Source: JBMNKL01 sp050952225 (GTDB taxonomy: Bacteria; Bacillota; Clostridia; Acetivibrionales; DTU013). Taken from it: 64,000 nucleotides of DNA. The notes under the pieces are model-generated. The model made no database searches, was not told the DNA's origin, and saw only the letters and a program-made list of their open reading frames with translations. Shown here one piece after another: positions 7,849-16,373 of the stretch. The stretch covers positions 62,001 through 126,000 of the forward strand of contig JBMNKL010000003.1 in assembly GCA_050952225.1 (NCBI GenBank), given 5' to 3'. Numbering within the stretch: position 1 is the first letter of the stretch; every line of letters starts with the position of its first letter. The position numbers and the translations under genes were made by a program.

Positions 7849-9237
7849 ATGTTAGACAGGCTGTTCAAGCTCAAGGAAATGGGCACCGATGTAAAAACTG
7901 AGGTGCTTGCAGGGGTGACCACATTCGTCACGATGGCCTATATAATGTTCGTTAACCCGCAGATTCTATCAACTACAGGCATGGACCAGGGAGCAGTTTT
8001 TGTCGCGACCATCCTCGCGGCGGCAATTGCAACGTTTATCATGGCTTTTGTCGCAAACGTGCCTTATGCGCAGGCTCCCGGCATGGGTCTTAACGCGCTC
8101 TTTGCATTTGTGGTATGCGGAGCGATGGGCGTACCATGGCAGCAGGCTCTTGCAATAGTGTTTATTTGCGGTGTCATCAATATCATCATAACAGTCACCA
8201 AGCTAAGGAAAATGATAATTTACGCAATACCCAAGTCTTTGCAATACGCCATCGGAGGCGGCATAGGCTTGTTTATTGCATATATCGGGTTCATAAACGG
8301 GCATCTGCTTGACTTTACGCCCAGCGGCGAGCCTAACGCTGCAGGAGCGTTTCCGGGTGCGGTTCCCGAATTGGCTAAGTTTACCGATCCGGCTTCCATA
8401 CTTACTGTAATAGGTGTTGTAATAATTGTTGTCCTTATGATGCTGAAAGTCAAAGGAGCCATTATTATAGGCGTTCTTGCCACAACGCTGATAGGAATAC
8501 CGATGGGCGTTACCGATATCTCCGGTATTACATCAAGCTCATTCCTTCCTCCCAGCCTTGCACCGACATTCCTGAAGCTTGATATTGCGGGACTTTTTAG
8601 TGATTCGTCGCAAATATTGAAAGTGCTTTTACTTATATTTACATTTAGCCTTGCGGATACGTTTGATACGATAGGTACTTTCCTGGGAACAGGAAGAAAA
8701 ACCGGGATATTTGACCAGCTGGACGAAGAGGCGCTCCGCAAGGGCAAAGGATTTTCATCCAAGCTCGACAGGGCCCTGTTTGCGGATGCGACTGCAACTT
8801 CAATAGGTGCGCTCCTTGGCACCAGCAATACCACGACTTATGTTGAAAGTGCGGCAGGTATTGCGGCAGGCGGAAAGACCGGCCTTACCTCTGCGACGGT
8901 GGGCATCCTGCTTCTGTTGTCCCTGTTTATTTCGCCTATCGCGCTGATTGTTCCTTCCTCAGCAACGGCTCCGGCGCTTATAGTTGTCGGCATACTGATG
9001 GCAGAGTCGCTTGGGAAAATTGCATGGGACAATTTCGAAGAAGCATTGCCGGCCTTCTTTACCGTGGTTGTAATGTCCTTTGCTTACAGCATTGCAACCG
9101 GTATAGCGGCAGGGTTTATATTCTATTGCGTCGCAAAGATATTCGCGGGCAAGGCGAAAGAGGTACATCCGATTATGTACGGGGTATCGCTGCTTTACCT
9201 GCTGAATTACCTGTTAAGCGCGCTGCAGATAATATAG
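7849..9237 (+). CDS. AzgA/PbuG-type purine (hypoxanthine/guanine) permease
   Basis: 462-residue NCS2-type transporter of the AzgA subgroup, with about 12-14 hydrophobic segments. Recognisable stretches are MAYIMFVNPQIL near the N-terminus, APGMGLNALFAF, and FSLADTFDTIGTFLG in the middle, all typical of hypoxanthine/guanine permeases such as PbuG. It imports purine bases for salvage. The RBS GGGAGGGG lies 8-9 bases before the ATG. A PurR-like operator and structured leader precede it, and a terminator follows at 9380, so it is probably monocistronic. The exact base specificity cannot be read from the sequence. Confidence 0.9.
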   Translation: MLDRLFKLKEMGTDVKTEVLAGVTTFVTMAYIMFVNPQILSTTGMDQGAVFVATILAAAIATFIMAFVANVPYAQAPGMGLNALFAFVVCGAMGVPWQQALAIVFICGVINIIITVTKLRKMIIYAIPKSLQYAIGGGIGLFIAYIGFINGHLLDFTPSGEPNAAGAFPGAVPELAKFTDPASILTVIGVVIIVVLMMLKVKGAIIIGVLATTLIGIPMGVTDISGITSSSFLPPSLAPTFLKLDIAGLFSDSSQILKVLLLIFTFSLADTFDTIGTFLGTGRKTGIFDQLDEEALRKGKGFSSKLDRALFADATATSIGALLGTSNTTTYVESAAGIAAGGKTGLTSATVGILLLLSLFISPIALIVPSSATAPALIVVGILMAESLGKIAWDNFEEALPAFFTVVVMSFAYSIATGIAAGFIFYCVAKIFAGKAKEVHPIMYGVSLLYLLNYLLSALQII

Positions 9238-9379
9238 ATTAAGAAGAAGTGCTGCCAGGCACAAAGCATGGCTTGGTAAGAGGGAAGAATATGACATTCG
9301 GTTCTTATATAACGTACCAGGCGTCAACGCCGGGTTGAAGCTTGCCAAGTGCCATGAATATGCGGTTTTGGGTAATTTG

Positions 9380-9426
9380 AACGGGGCTTTATGCACGCAA
9401 TTCAGGGCAGCCCCGTTTTTATTTTT
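9380..9426 (+). terminator. Rho-independent terminator
   Basis: ACGGGGCT (9381-9388) pairs with AGCCCCGT (9409-9416), followed by TTTTATTTTT. It ends the permease transcript or attenuates read-through into purE. Nothing else recognisable is seen in the rest of the 9238-9583 gap. Confidence 0.85.
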
Positions 9427-9583
9427 AAGCATGCAGCCCGTTGGCAGCGCTTTTGCCGGTTTCGTACCGGTAATTTCCCCGGTGGTAGAATCGCCGGGCG
9501 GGAAGCGGACGGAAAGGGATTAATACGGGAAAAACACGGAATGGTACGGACGTGTAATTAGAATTGATCGGAGGATGAAAGGT

Positions 9584-10099
9584 ATGGATGCGGTAAAGGC
9601 CCCCAAGGCCGCGGTGGTTATGGGAAGCGATTCGGATTACCCGGTGCTGGAAGGGTGTATCCGGCTCCTGAAAGAATTCGGCACGGTTGTGGAAGTGCTG
9701 GTATGTTCCGCGCACAGGACGCCGGAGAAAGCGGCTGACTTTGCAAAAAACGCCGAGAAAAACGGCATAGAGGTCATTATCGCGGCAGCAGGAAAAGCGG
9801 CGCATCTTCCTGGTGTGATGGCTTCGTACACTACGATTCCGGTTATAGGAGTACCTGTAAAATCTTCCACGATGGACGGGCTGGATTCGCTGCTGTCAAT
9901 CGTGCAGATGCCGACCGGCATACCTGTTGCGACGGTGGCAATAAACGGCGGGGACAATGCGGCTCTTCTGGCTTTGCAGATTATGTCAGGTGCCCATCCG
10001 TCCCTTCGCGAGAAAATGAAGGAATACAGAAAAGAACTGGCAATCAAAGTGGAAAAGAAAAATATAGAATTGCGAAAGAAGCTCGATGAGCGGCAGTGA
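9584..10099 (+). CDS. purE: N5-carboxyaminoimidazole ribonucleotide mutase
   Basis: Rearranges N5-CAIR to CAIR in purine synthesis (class I PurE); cytosolic octamer in the family. The N-terminal MGSDSDYPVLEG motif and SAHRTPEK are the substrate-binding loops. I place the start at ATG 9584, nine bases after GGAGG. An upstream in-frame ATG at 9575 touches that RBS and is unlikely. The protein is about 171 residues, normal for class I. purE opens the purE-purM-purN-purD run; purF, purQ, purL, purC and purB are not in the window. Confidence 0.96.
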   Translation: MDAVKAPKAAVVMGSDSDYPVLEGCIRLLKEFGTVVEVLVCSAHRTPEKAADFAKNAEKNGIEVIIAAAGKAAHLPGVMASYTTIPVIGVPVKSSTMDGLDSLLSIVQMPTGIPVATVAINGGDNAALLALQIMSGAHPSLREKMKEYRKELAIKVEKKNIELRKKLDERQ

Positions 10100-10198
10100 T
10101 ATATTTTAAAGACGGTTTATTGCGCGGCTTGTTTTGAGCCTGTATATAAAGTAATATTTATTCAGGTACAAATTTAGCACAGGGAGGACGCAATAGAA

Positions 10199-11221
10199 AT
10201 GGCAGATTATAAGTCGGCAGGCGTGAACGTCGAAGCCGGTTATGAAGCTGTAAAGCTGATGAGGGACGATGTGAAGAGGACTTTCAGGCCGGAAGTCCTG
10301 ACTGATATAGGCGGCTTCGGGGGATTGTTTGCGCTAAACAAAGAAAAGTACAAAGAACCTGTTTTGGTATCCGGCGCAGACGGAGTCGGGACGAAGTTAA
10401 AAATCGCGTTTCTTTTGGATAAGCACGATACGATAGGTATCGATGCGGTAGCCATGTGCGTGAACGATATCATCTGCAGCGGCGCAGAACCGCTCTTTTT
10501 CCTTGATTATATCGCCCTTGGCAAGAACATTCCCGAAAAAGTTGCCGGTATAGTCAAGGGAGTGGCCGACGGATGCGTAATGGCCGGATGCGCGCTCATA
10601 GGCGGAGAAACTGCGGAAATGCCTGGTTTCTATTCCGATGATGAGTATGATATAGCAGGTTTTGCGGTAGGAATCGTGGAAAAGGAAAAAATAATCGACG
10701 GCAAAGCGATAGCCGAAGGGGACGTTTTGATAGGATTGGCGTCTTCCGGGCTTCATAGCAACGGCTTTTCGCTGGTGAGAAAAATACTGAATCCGACAGA
10801 GGAAAAATTGAATCAGCGCGTGGAGAGGCTGGGAATAAACCTGGGAGAAGAGTTGTTGAAGCCGACAAGGATATATGTCAAGACAATAATTAGTTTATTG
10901 GAAAAATTCCCGGTAAAGGGCATAGCGCACATAACCGGCGGAGGATTCACAGAAAACATACCCAGGATGCTCCCGGATGGACTGAGGGCGAAAATCAACC
11001 TGGGTTCCTGGACGGTGCTTCCCATATTCTGCCTGTTGCAAGAGTTGGGAGATATCGAGGATAAAAGCATGTACAGTACGTTCAACATGGGAATCGGAAT
11101 GGTGATAGCGGTAAAACGCGGTATCGAGGGGGATGTACTGGATTATCTCGGGAAACTGGGCGAAAAGGCATATATAATAGGTGAAGTGATAAAAGGAGAG
11201 ACCGGACTGGATCTATGCTAA
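10199..11221 (+). CDS. purM: Phosphoribosylformylglycinamidine cyclo-ligase (AIR synthetase)
   Basis: ATP-dependent ring closure of FGAM to AIR. At 340 residues it has normal length. The N-terminal ATP-grip-like motif GVGTKLKIAF follows SGAD; IGGETAEMPGFY and the Gly-rich SSGLHSNGFSLVRK are PurM hallmarks. The RBS AGGGAGGA precedes the ATG. The last seven bases overlap the purN start (ATGCTAA), so the two are translationally coupled. The 99 bases after purE contain no visible terminator. Confidence 0.97.
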   Translation: MADYKSAGVNVEAGYEAVKLMRDDVKRTFRPEVLTDIGGFGGLFALNKEKYKEPVLVSGADGVGTKLKIAFLLDKHDTIGIDAVAMCVNDIICSGAEPLFFLDYIALGKNIPEKVAGIVKGVADGCVMAGCALIGGETAEMPGFYSDDEYDIAGFAVGIVEKEKIIDGKAIAEGDVLIGLASSGLHSNGFSLVRKILNPTEEKLNQRVERLGINLGEELLKPTRIYVKTIISLLEKFPVKGIAHITGGGFTENIPRMLPDGLRAKINLGSWTVLPIFCLLQELGDIEDKSMYSTFNMGIGMVIAVKRGIEGDVLDYLGKLGEKAYIIGEVIKGETGLDLC

Positions 11222-11841
11222 AGCTGGGGATACTTGTATCCGGAGGCGGAACCAACCTCCAGGCGATAATTGACAAGATTGAATGCGGATATCTTGCCGG
11301 CTGCGAGATAGTAACGGTCGTGTCGAGCAGGAAGGATGCATATGCGCTTCAACGGGCGGCCAAACATGGCATTCCTTCAACCTGGATTTCGAGGAAAAGC
11401 TTTGCTTCTCCCGAAGATTACGACAAGGCCATGCTGGAGCATTTCAGGCATCACAATGTGGACCTTGTGGTGCTGGCAGGGTTTTTATCCATGCTTGGTC
11501 CTTCTTTTATTGATGTTTACCGCAACAGGATTATAAATATTCACCCGTCCCTTATACCATCTTTCTGCGGAAAGGGTTTTTACGGCATAACCCCTCACAA
11601 GGCGGCGCTGGATTACGGTGTGAAAATTACCGGCGCGACTGTTCACTTCGTTGATTACGAATATGATTCAGGACCGATAATACTTCAAAAGGCGGTAGAG
11701 GTACTGGATGATGATACGCCTGAGTCTCTTCAGGCAAGGGTTATGAGAGAGGCGGAATGGGAACTGCTTCCGGAAGCCATAAAACTATACTCGGAAGGCC
11801 GCCTGGTGGTCGAGGGCAGGAAGGTACGCATAAAGCGATAG
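11215..11841 (+). CDS. purN: Phosphoribosylglycinamide formyltransferase
   Basis: Transfers a formyl group from 10-formyl-THF to GAR. 208 residues, normal length. Seen are the phosphate-binding N-terminus LVSGGGTNLQAI, the catalytic region NIHPSLIPSF (Asn and His) and the later catalytic Asp in DYEYDSGPII. The folate-loop position reads FCGKGFYG where most family members have FPGxHAxx, a mild deviation in the loop after the catalytic motif. Its start overlaps the purM stop. purD follows after 35 bases with its own RBS. Confidence 0.95.
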   Translation: MLKLGILVSGGGTNLQAIIDKIECGYLAGCEIVTVVSSRKDAYALQRAAKHGIPSTWISRKSFASPEDYDKAMLEHFRHHNVDLVVLAGFLSMLGPSFIDVYRNRIINIHPSLIPSFCGKGFYGITPHKAALDYGVKITGATVHFVDYEYDSGPIILQKAVEVLDDDTPESLQARVMREAEWELLPEAIKLYSEGRLVVEGRKVRIKR

Positions 11842-11876
11842 ACTTCCGCGCAAATGACTTTTGGGAGGAATAATGC

Positions 11877-13142
11877 ATGGATGTACTCATAGTAGGCGGG
11901 GGAGGCCGCGAGCATGCCCTTGCCTGGAAAATAGCACAAAGCCCGCTGGCAGGCAAAATATACTGCGCGCCGGGTAACGGCGGTATAGCGTCAATAGGCC
12001 GGTGTGTACCAATAAAATCCACGGATGTGGACGCAATGGCGGACTTTGCGAAAAGTGAGAAAATCGGCCTTGCGGTAGTTGCGCAAGACGATCCCCTTGC
12101 GGCAGGAATGGTAGATGCGCTTGAGAGGGCCGGAGTCAGGGCTTTTGGCCCCAGGAAAAATGCGGCGGTGATTGAAAGCAGCAAAGTGTTTTCGAAGAGC
12201 CTGATGAAGAAATACAACATCCCTACGGCTGGTTACGAAGTATTTGAAAACAGGGACGAAGCTGTTTCCTATCTTTCCGCTGTAAATTATCCCACGGTGG
12301 TTAAGGCCGACGGGCTTGCCCTGGGGAAAGGCGTGATCATAGCGAAGGATTACGATGAAGCCGTCAAGGCTGTTGATGATATGATGATTGACAGGAGATT
12401 CGGCAGCGCAGGAGAGAAAATTGTCATAGAGGAGTTTCTGACAGGCACGGAAGTAACTGTCCTGGCTTTTACGGACGGCAAGACAATAGTGCCGATGGTG
12501 AGCTCCCAGGACCACAAGCGCGCTTTTGATAACGACAGGGGACCAAATACAGGCGGCATGGGCGCATTTGCGCCAAGCCCTCATTATACACGTAATGTAA
12601 ACGATTATTGCATGGAACATATTATCGTTCCGACAATCAGGGCCATGTCTTCAGAAAACCGTAAATTCAAAGGAGTGCTCTATTTCGGCCTGATTCTGAC
12701 TGCTGAAGGTCCGAAAGTTCTCGAATACAACGCCAGGTTTGGCGATCCTGAAGCGCAGGCGGTTTTGCCGCTGCTTAAAACGGACATTATGGAAATAATT
12801 GACGCGATTATTGACGAGAGACTTGATACCGTTAATATCGAATGGAAAGACGGGGCCTCGGTCTGCGTGGTCCTGGCGTCAGGAGGATACCCGGGCAAGT
12901 ATCGGACAGGGCTTGAGATAAGCGGCATTGACGAGGCGCTGGAAGACCCGTCGGTAGTTGTATTTCATGCCGGCACTAAACTGGAATCCGGGAAATATTA
13001 CACGTCCGGCGGCAGGGTCCTTGGCGTCACCGCAGTTGCCGATTCCATCAGAAACGCAAGGGAAAAGGCTTACCGCGCGGCAGGCAAAATCAACTTCGAA
13101 GGAAAGCATTACCGCCGGGATATTGGAATAAAGAAGAAGTAA
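11877..13142 (+). CDS. purD: Phosphoribosylamine-glycine ligase (GAR synthetase)
   Basis: ATP-grasp enzyme joining glycine to phosphoribosylamine. 421 residues. The start MDVLIVGGGGREHALAWK, the ATP-grasp segment PTVVKADGLALGKGV, the Mg site region EYNARFGDPEAQA and the C-terminal HAGTK are all typical. The RBS GGGAGGAAT lies a few bases before the ATG. Last gene of the plus-strand purine run; a strong hairpin follows at 13161. Confidence 0.97.
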   Translation: MDVLIVGGGGREHALAWKIAQSPLAGKIYCAPGNGGIASIGRCVPIKSTDVDAMADFAKSEKIGLAVVAQDDPLAAGMVDALERAGVRAFGPRKNAAVIESSKVFSKSLMKKYNIPTAGYEVFENRDEAVSYLSAVNYPTVVKADGLALGKGVIIAKDYDEAVKAVDDMMIDRRFGSAGEKIVIEEFLTGTEVTVLAFTDGKTIVPMVSSQDHKRAFDNDRGPNTGGMGAFAPSPHYTRNVNDYCMEHIIVPTIRAMSSENRKFKGVLYFGLILTAEGPKVLEYNARFGDPEAQAVLPLLKTDIMEIIDAIIDERLDTVNIEWKDGASVCVVLASGGYPGKYRTGLEISGIDEALEDPSVVVFHAGTKLESGKYYTSGGRVLGVTAVADSIRNAREKAYRAAGKINFEGKHYRRDIGIKKK

Positions 13143-13160
13143 GCAATAAGCGAATTCTTT

Positions 13161-13189
13161 TGGGACAGGGGAATAGGTGCCCTGTCCCA
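13161..13189 (+). terminator. Hairpin terminator after purD
   Basis: GGGACAGGG (13162-13170) and CCCTGTCCC (13180-13188) form a perfect 9-bp stem with a 9-base loop. Only a weak T-rich tail (ATTATTTAT) follows. It sits 19 bases past the purD stop, between convergent operons. Confidence 0.65.
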
Positions 13190-13218
13190 TTATTTATGCG
13201 AGCGCGGAAGAATCAGCT

Positions 13219-13450
13219 GATAGGGCGGCTTGCAATTTGACATTAGGTTCCCTCGCGGGCAGGCTGTATTGTCCTGTCTCACTTCAACGCGGGTGTTTGT
13301 CATTCAGCGTCCATGGCTCAGGACAAGCGACTTCGGCGTCCATGCCGAAGTATTATGGTTATTCCTCTCGGGTTCTGTGTTCAAGTTTCACCAGGACAAA
13401 CACCCTGCAACCGCTCCTCCGCAAAATGTCAAATTGCAAGCCGCCCTATC
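13219..13450. repeat. Large nested inverted repeat between purD and purO
   Basis: A perfect 26-bp inverted repeat has arms at 13219-13244 and 13425-13450 (outer ends GATAGGGCGG and CCGCCCTATC). Inside it GGGTGTTTGTC (13291-13301) pairs with GACAAACACCC (13395-13405), and ACTTCGGC (13330-13337) pairs with GCCGAAGT (13344-13351) around a 6-base loop. CGGAA/TTCCG outside the main arms extends the fold imperfectly. The 13143-13496 gap has no supported gene. The element may be a structured RNA, a MITE-like insertion or an unusual bidirectional terminator; the sequence does not decide. Confidence 0.75.
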
Positions 13451-13496
13451 CGCCGATTCCGTCCACGGATGGGCATGGCCCCACATTCGTTGACCG

Positions 13497-14219
13497 TCAC
13501 TTGTTCTTGTTAATTATATTAATACGGAAGTTTCCTCCCGGGATTTCTATGTACTTGACCAGCAGCGACACCTTGTTTGATTCGTCAAGCGCATTCCAAT
13601 AGTATCGCGCGGTCTCGCCGATATCATCGAACAACTCCAGTTCATACGGTTCGCCGCTGAACGAGGGCAGGGGATTGCCGTCCCCTGAATAGGTATGTAT
13701 GCAGTGGCCTGTGCCCGGAATGCCTTTTTCGTAATTGAAGTAATACCTGGAGCAGAAATCGCCGCTGGCGTTGCCTGATTTCAATATAGACAGCTGATAT
13801 GCGTACGGAGAACCCTCCATGTTTACAATGCCGGATATCCTGGGCGTAAAGTGAGGCGCGTCCGGTTCAAAACTCCTGGCTTCCAGCGCGCTTTCAAAAC
13901 CGCGTCCTTCCGCGAGCGCGTCATATATGGTATCCGTCTGGTCTCCGTTTGTAACGATATGCCGGCCGTGTAAATGTTTAACGGGATAATAGATGATAAG
14001 CGACGGGTCTGACAACTTGCTTTCATCAAAGGCCTTGGTCCTTACAAACCCGTCATCCTCGGCAAATACCCTGTTCCTGCTGTTTTCGCTTCTGCCCATT
14101 ATCCAGTACACCTGCACCATGTGCCTGGAATCCGGGGTCATGCCGATTATTATTCCCCTTCCGGGGTACTTGTTTTTCCTGAGCTTTTCAAAATTAGCCG
14201 AAATGTTCCGTTTATCCAT
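13497..14219 (-). CDS. purO: IMP cyclohydrolase, archaeal PurO type
   Basis: Closes FAICAR to IMP, the last step of de novo purine synthesis. The 240-residue protein matches the PurO family (COG3363) rather than the MGS-like cyclohydrolase domain of bacterial PurH. Family stretches seen are GRGIIIG near the N-terminus, YWIMGRSENSRNR (about 34-46), NGDQTDTIYDAL (compare NGSHTDTI in archaeal PurO) and TPRISG. It lies 19 bases after a single-domain AICAR transformylase that lacks a cyclohydrolase domain, which fits a two-protein replacement of PurH. Expression should be under the same ZTP riboswitch. Confidence 0.9.
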   Translation of the reverse strand: MDKRNISANFEKLRKNKYPGRGIIIGMTPDSRHMVQVYWIMGRSENSRNRVFAEDDGFVRTKAFDESKLSDPSLIIYYPVKHLHGRHIVTNGDQTDTIYDALAEGRGFESALEARSFEPDAPHFTPRISGIVNMEGSPYAYQLSILKSGNASGDFCSRYYFNYEKGIPGTGHCIHTYSGDGNPLPSFSGEPYELELFDDIGETARYYWNALDESNKVSLLVKYIEIPGGNFRINIINKNK

Positions 14220-14238
14220 TATTTATCACCACCGTTTT

Positions 14239-15408
14239 TTAGTGATGGAACAACCTTAACCCTGTCAGGCACATTACCATTCCATACTGGTTGCACGCTT
14301 CTATTACCGAATCCTCCCTTATCGAGCCTCCAGGCTGCACGATGTACCTGACACCGCTTTTGTAAGCCCTGTCTATGTTATCCCTAAATGGGAAGAATGC
14401 GTCGGAACCGAGTGTTACACCCTTCATACCGGCAAGCCATTCCTTCTTTTCATCGGCTGTCAGCTTACCGGGCGTTTCTTCCAGCAGTTCATCAATCATT
14501 TTTTGCTCTATTTCGGTAGTGTCGCTTCTTACGAACAGGTCAACCGCATTATCCCTTTCCGGCCTTCCGATATTTTCCCTGAACTTCAGGTCCAATACCT
14601 TTGGGTGCTGCTTGAGAAACCAGGTATCAGCCTTTTCCCCGGCAAGCCTGGTACAGTGGATCCTGGACTGTTGTCCCGCGCCGCAGCCTATTACCTGGCC
14701 GCCGAGCACATAGCAAACAGAATTGGACTGGGTGTACTTGAGCGTAATCATTGCCAGCACCATGTCAATTTTGGCTTCTTCGGGCAGGTCCCTGTTTTCT
14801 GTGACAATGTTTTTCAAATCATCGAATCCCGGTATATGGCTGTTTCTCTTTTGAACAAATTCAATGCCGTAAATCATCCTTTTTTCGATTTCATCCGGCT
14901 CGTATGAGGGATCGATTTTTACAATGTTGTATTTTCCGCTCTTTTTTTGTTTTAATATATCCAGTGCTTCATCGGTATACCCGGGGGCAATTACCCCGTC
15001 TGATACTTCTTTTCTGAGCAGCAACGCTGTCGATTTATCTACCGTGTCGCTCAATGCAGCCCAATCGCCGAACGAAGACATCCTGTCGGCGCCCCTGGCG
15101 CGGGCATAAGCCGAAGCAAGCGGCGACAATTCGAGATCACCGATAAAGTAAGCTTTTTTCAATGAGTCGGACAGCGGCATCCCGACAGCCGCGCCGGCGG
15201 GGCTGACATGTTTGAAAGAAGCCGCAGCAGGCATATTCAACGCGGACTTGAGCTCCTTTACGAGCTGCCACGAATTAAGCGCGTCCATGAAGTTAATGTA
15301 TCCCGGGTTGCCGTTTAGCACCTCGAACGGAAGAGCATCACGGACAGACCGGATTTCCGCAGGTTTCTGGTGCGGGTTGCACCCGTACTTTAAAACAAAC
15401 GATTTCAT
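14239..15408 (-). CDS. AICAR transformylase, single-domain PurH-like
   Basis: Formylates AICAR (ZMP) using 10-formyl-THF to give FAICAR. About 389 residues against 510-520 for bifunctional PurH: the N-terminal IMP cyclohydrolase (MGS-like) domain is absent and the protein starts at the transformylase domain with MKSFVLKYGCNPHQK. The catalytic Lys-His pair is in SFKHVSPAGAAVG; ARGADRMSSFGDW and RYIVQPGGSIRED are further family stretches. I chose ATG 15408, six bases after AGGAGG plus ATGGTT; a TTG at 15426 upstream lacks an RBS. The next gene, purO, supplies the missing activity. A ZTP riboswitch with terminator lies in the leader. Confidence 0.93.
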   Translation of the reverse strand: MKSFVLKYGCNPHQKPAEIRSVRDALPFEVLNGNPGYINFMDALNSWQLVKELKSALNMPAAASFKHVSPAGAAVGMPLSDSLKKAYFIGDLELSPLASAYARARGADRMSSFGDWAALSDTVDKSTALLLRKEVSDGVIAPGYTDEALDILKQKKSGKYNIVKIDPSYEPDEIEKRMIYGIEFVQKRNSHIPGFDDLKNIVTENRDLPEEAKIDMVLAMITLKYTQSNSVCYVLGGQVIGCGAGQQSRIHCTRLAGEKADTWFLKQHPKVLDLKFRENIGRPERDNAVDLFVRSDTTEIEQKMIDELLEETPGKLTADEKKEWLAGMKGVTLGSDAFFPFRDNIDRAYKSGVRYIVQPGGSIREDSVIEACNQYGMVMCLTGLRLFHH

Positions 15409-15437
15409 AACCATCCTCCTGGACAAATATTATTATC

Positions 15438-15482
15438 AAAAATTAAAAAACCGCCCCGGTAAATTATTTTTACCCAGGCGGC
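15438..15482 (-). terminator. Riboswitch expression-platform terminator
   Basis: On the minus strand CCGCC-TGGGTAAA pairs with TTTACC-GGGGCGG and is followed by TTTTTTAATTTTT. The 5' arm includes the CCGCCTGGG segment that is the conserved 3' part of the ZTP aptamer, so ligand binding should prevent terminator formation. Confidence 0.8.
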
Positions 15483-15556
15483 CGATAATTTTCCACCATC
15501 ATGCTCCCCCATTGTAAACTCAATTAGTCCGCCAGTCGCATGATTGCATCCGAATA
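15470..15556 (-). promoter_or_regulatory. ZTP (ZMP/AICAR) riboswitch
   Basis: Reading the minus strand, GCGACTGGCGGA (near 15541-15530), GGGGGAGC (near 15511-15504) and CCGCCTGGGTA (near 15482-15472) appear in the order and form of the pfl/ZTP aptamer (consensus pieces TGACTGGCG, GGGGGAG, CCGCCTGGGC). It lies in the leader of AICAR transformylase, whose substrate is ZMP, the ligand of this riboswitch class. The overlapping terminator suggests an ON switch. An infernal search against RF01750 would settle it. Confidence 0.88.
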
Positions 15557-15713
15557 AATTCTATTAATTTTACATTTCAAGTATATGACATATGCACCGC
15601 GATGTCAACACAACAGCGCATATTCCCGGCGCACAATTTATTGTTGACGAGAGTCTTGTTTCTGCTAAAATTGAATGGTAGGGTAAAAAAGCGGGACGTG
15701 AACAAAGGAAGCC

Positions 15714-16373
15714 ATGAAAGGAAGAAAGGAAATTAGTACGGAAGAATCCACGAAAATGTCGAAAAAAATCGGTATAATGGGCGGTACGTTCAACCCCATT
15801 CATATCGGACACCTGGTTGTAGCCGAGGATGTCCGGGAAAAATTCGGACTGGAGAAGGTGTTGTTTATACCGACGGGAATGCCTCCGCACAAGCCGGACG
15901 GCGAAGTAATCGCCGCGGAACACCGGTACGAGATGGTCAGGCGTGCCGTGGCTTCCAACAGGTTTTTTGAAGCATCCCGTCTTGAAATAGACCGGCAAGG
16001 TTACACCTATACGGTTAACACCCTTATGGAACTAAAACGGAGACACGGCGGTGAAGCCGTCCTGTTTTTTATTATAGGAGCAGATGTTGTAAATGAACTG
16101 ACCACGTGGAAAGAGTTCCACAGGGTGTTTGAATTATGCGAGTTTATTGCAGTGTTCAGGCCGGGTTTTGACAGGACGTCCTATGAAGCCGGGATTAAGC
16201 AGTTAGTCAATGATTACGGCGTGATAATCCATGAAGCTGACACCCGCCTTGTTGATATTTCATCAAGAGAGCTGCGCGAAAGGTGTTCAAGGGGCGAATC
16301 GATAAAATACCTGGTTCCGGACGCGGTGAATGATTATATCATAGAGAAGGGTTTATACAGGAAGTCCATATGA
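15714..16373 (+). CDS. nadD: Nicotinate-nucleotide adenylyltransferase
   Basis: Adenylates nicotinate mononucleotide in NAD synthesis. The nucleotidyltransferase motif GGTFNPIHIGHL and the C-terminal ISSRELRE (ISSTxIR-type) are clear. The longest start (ATG 15714, RBS AAAGGA) gives 219 residues with a charged 14-residue extension. ATG 15756 would give the usual MSKKIGIMGGTFNP start; the RBS evidence does not decide. Its stop overlaps the yqeK start, the common nadD-yqeK pairing in Firmicutes. Confidence 0.94.
   Translation: MKGRKEISTEESTKMSKKIGIMGGTFNPIHIGHLVVAEDVREKFGLEKVLFIPTGMPPHKPDGEVIAAEHRYEMVRRAVASNRFFEASRLEIDRQGYTYTVNTLMELKRRHGGEAVLFFIIGADVVNELTTWKEFHRVFELCEFIAVFRPGFDRTSYEAGIKQLVNDYGVIIHEADTRLVDISSRELRERCSRGESIKYLVPDAVNDYIIEKGLYRKSI

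Noticed and set aside
9427..9583. ZTP or other riboswitch before purE
   Set aside because: GC-rich pieces such as GCCGGGCGGG are present, but the ordered conserved elements are missing.
13219..13450. Group II intron or tRNA-like origin of the palindrome
   Set aside because: No domain V motif, no reverse transcriptase and no cloverleaf arms.
13177..13602. Open frames across the palindrome (up to 141 codons)
   Set aside because: They run through the inverted repeat and into purO antisense, show no family motifs and lack RBS; they are by-products of GC content.
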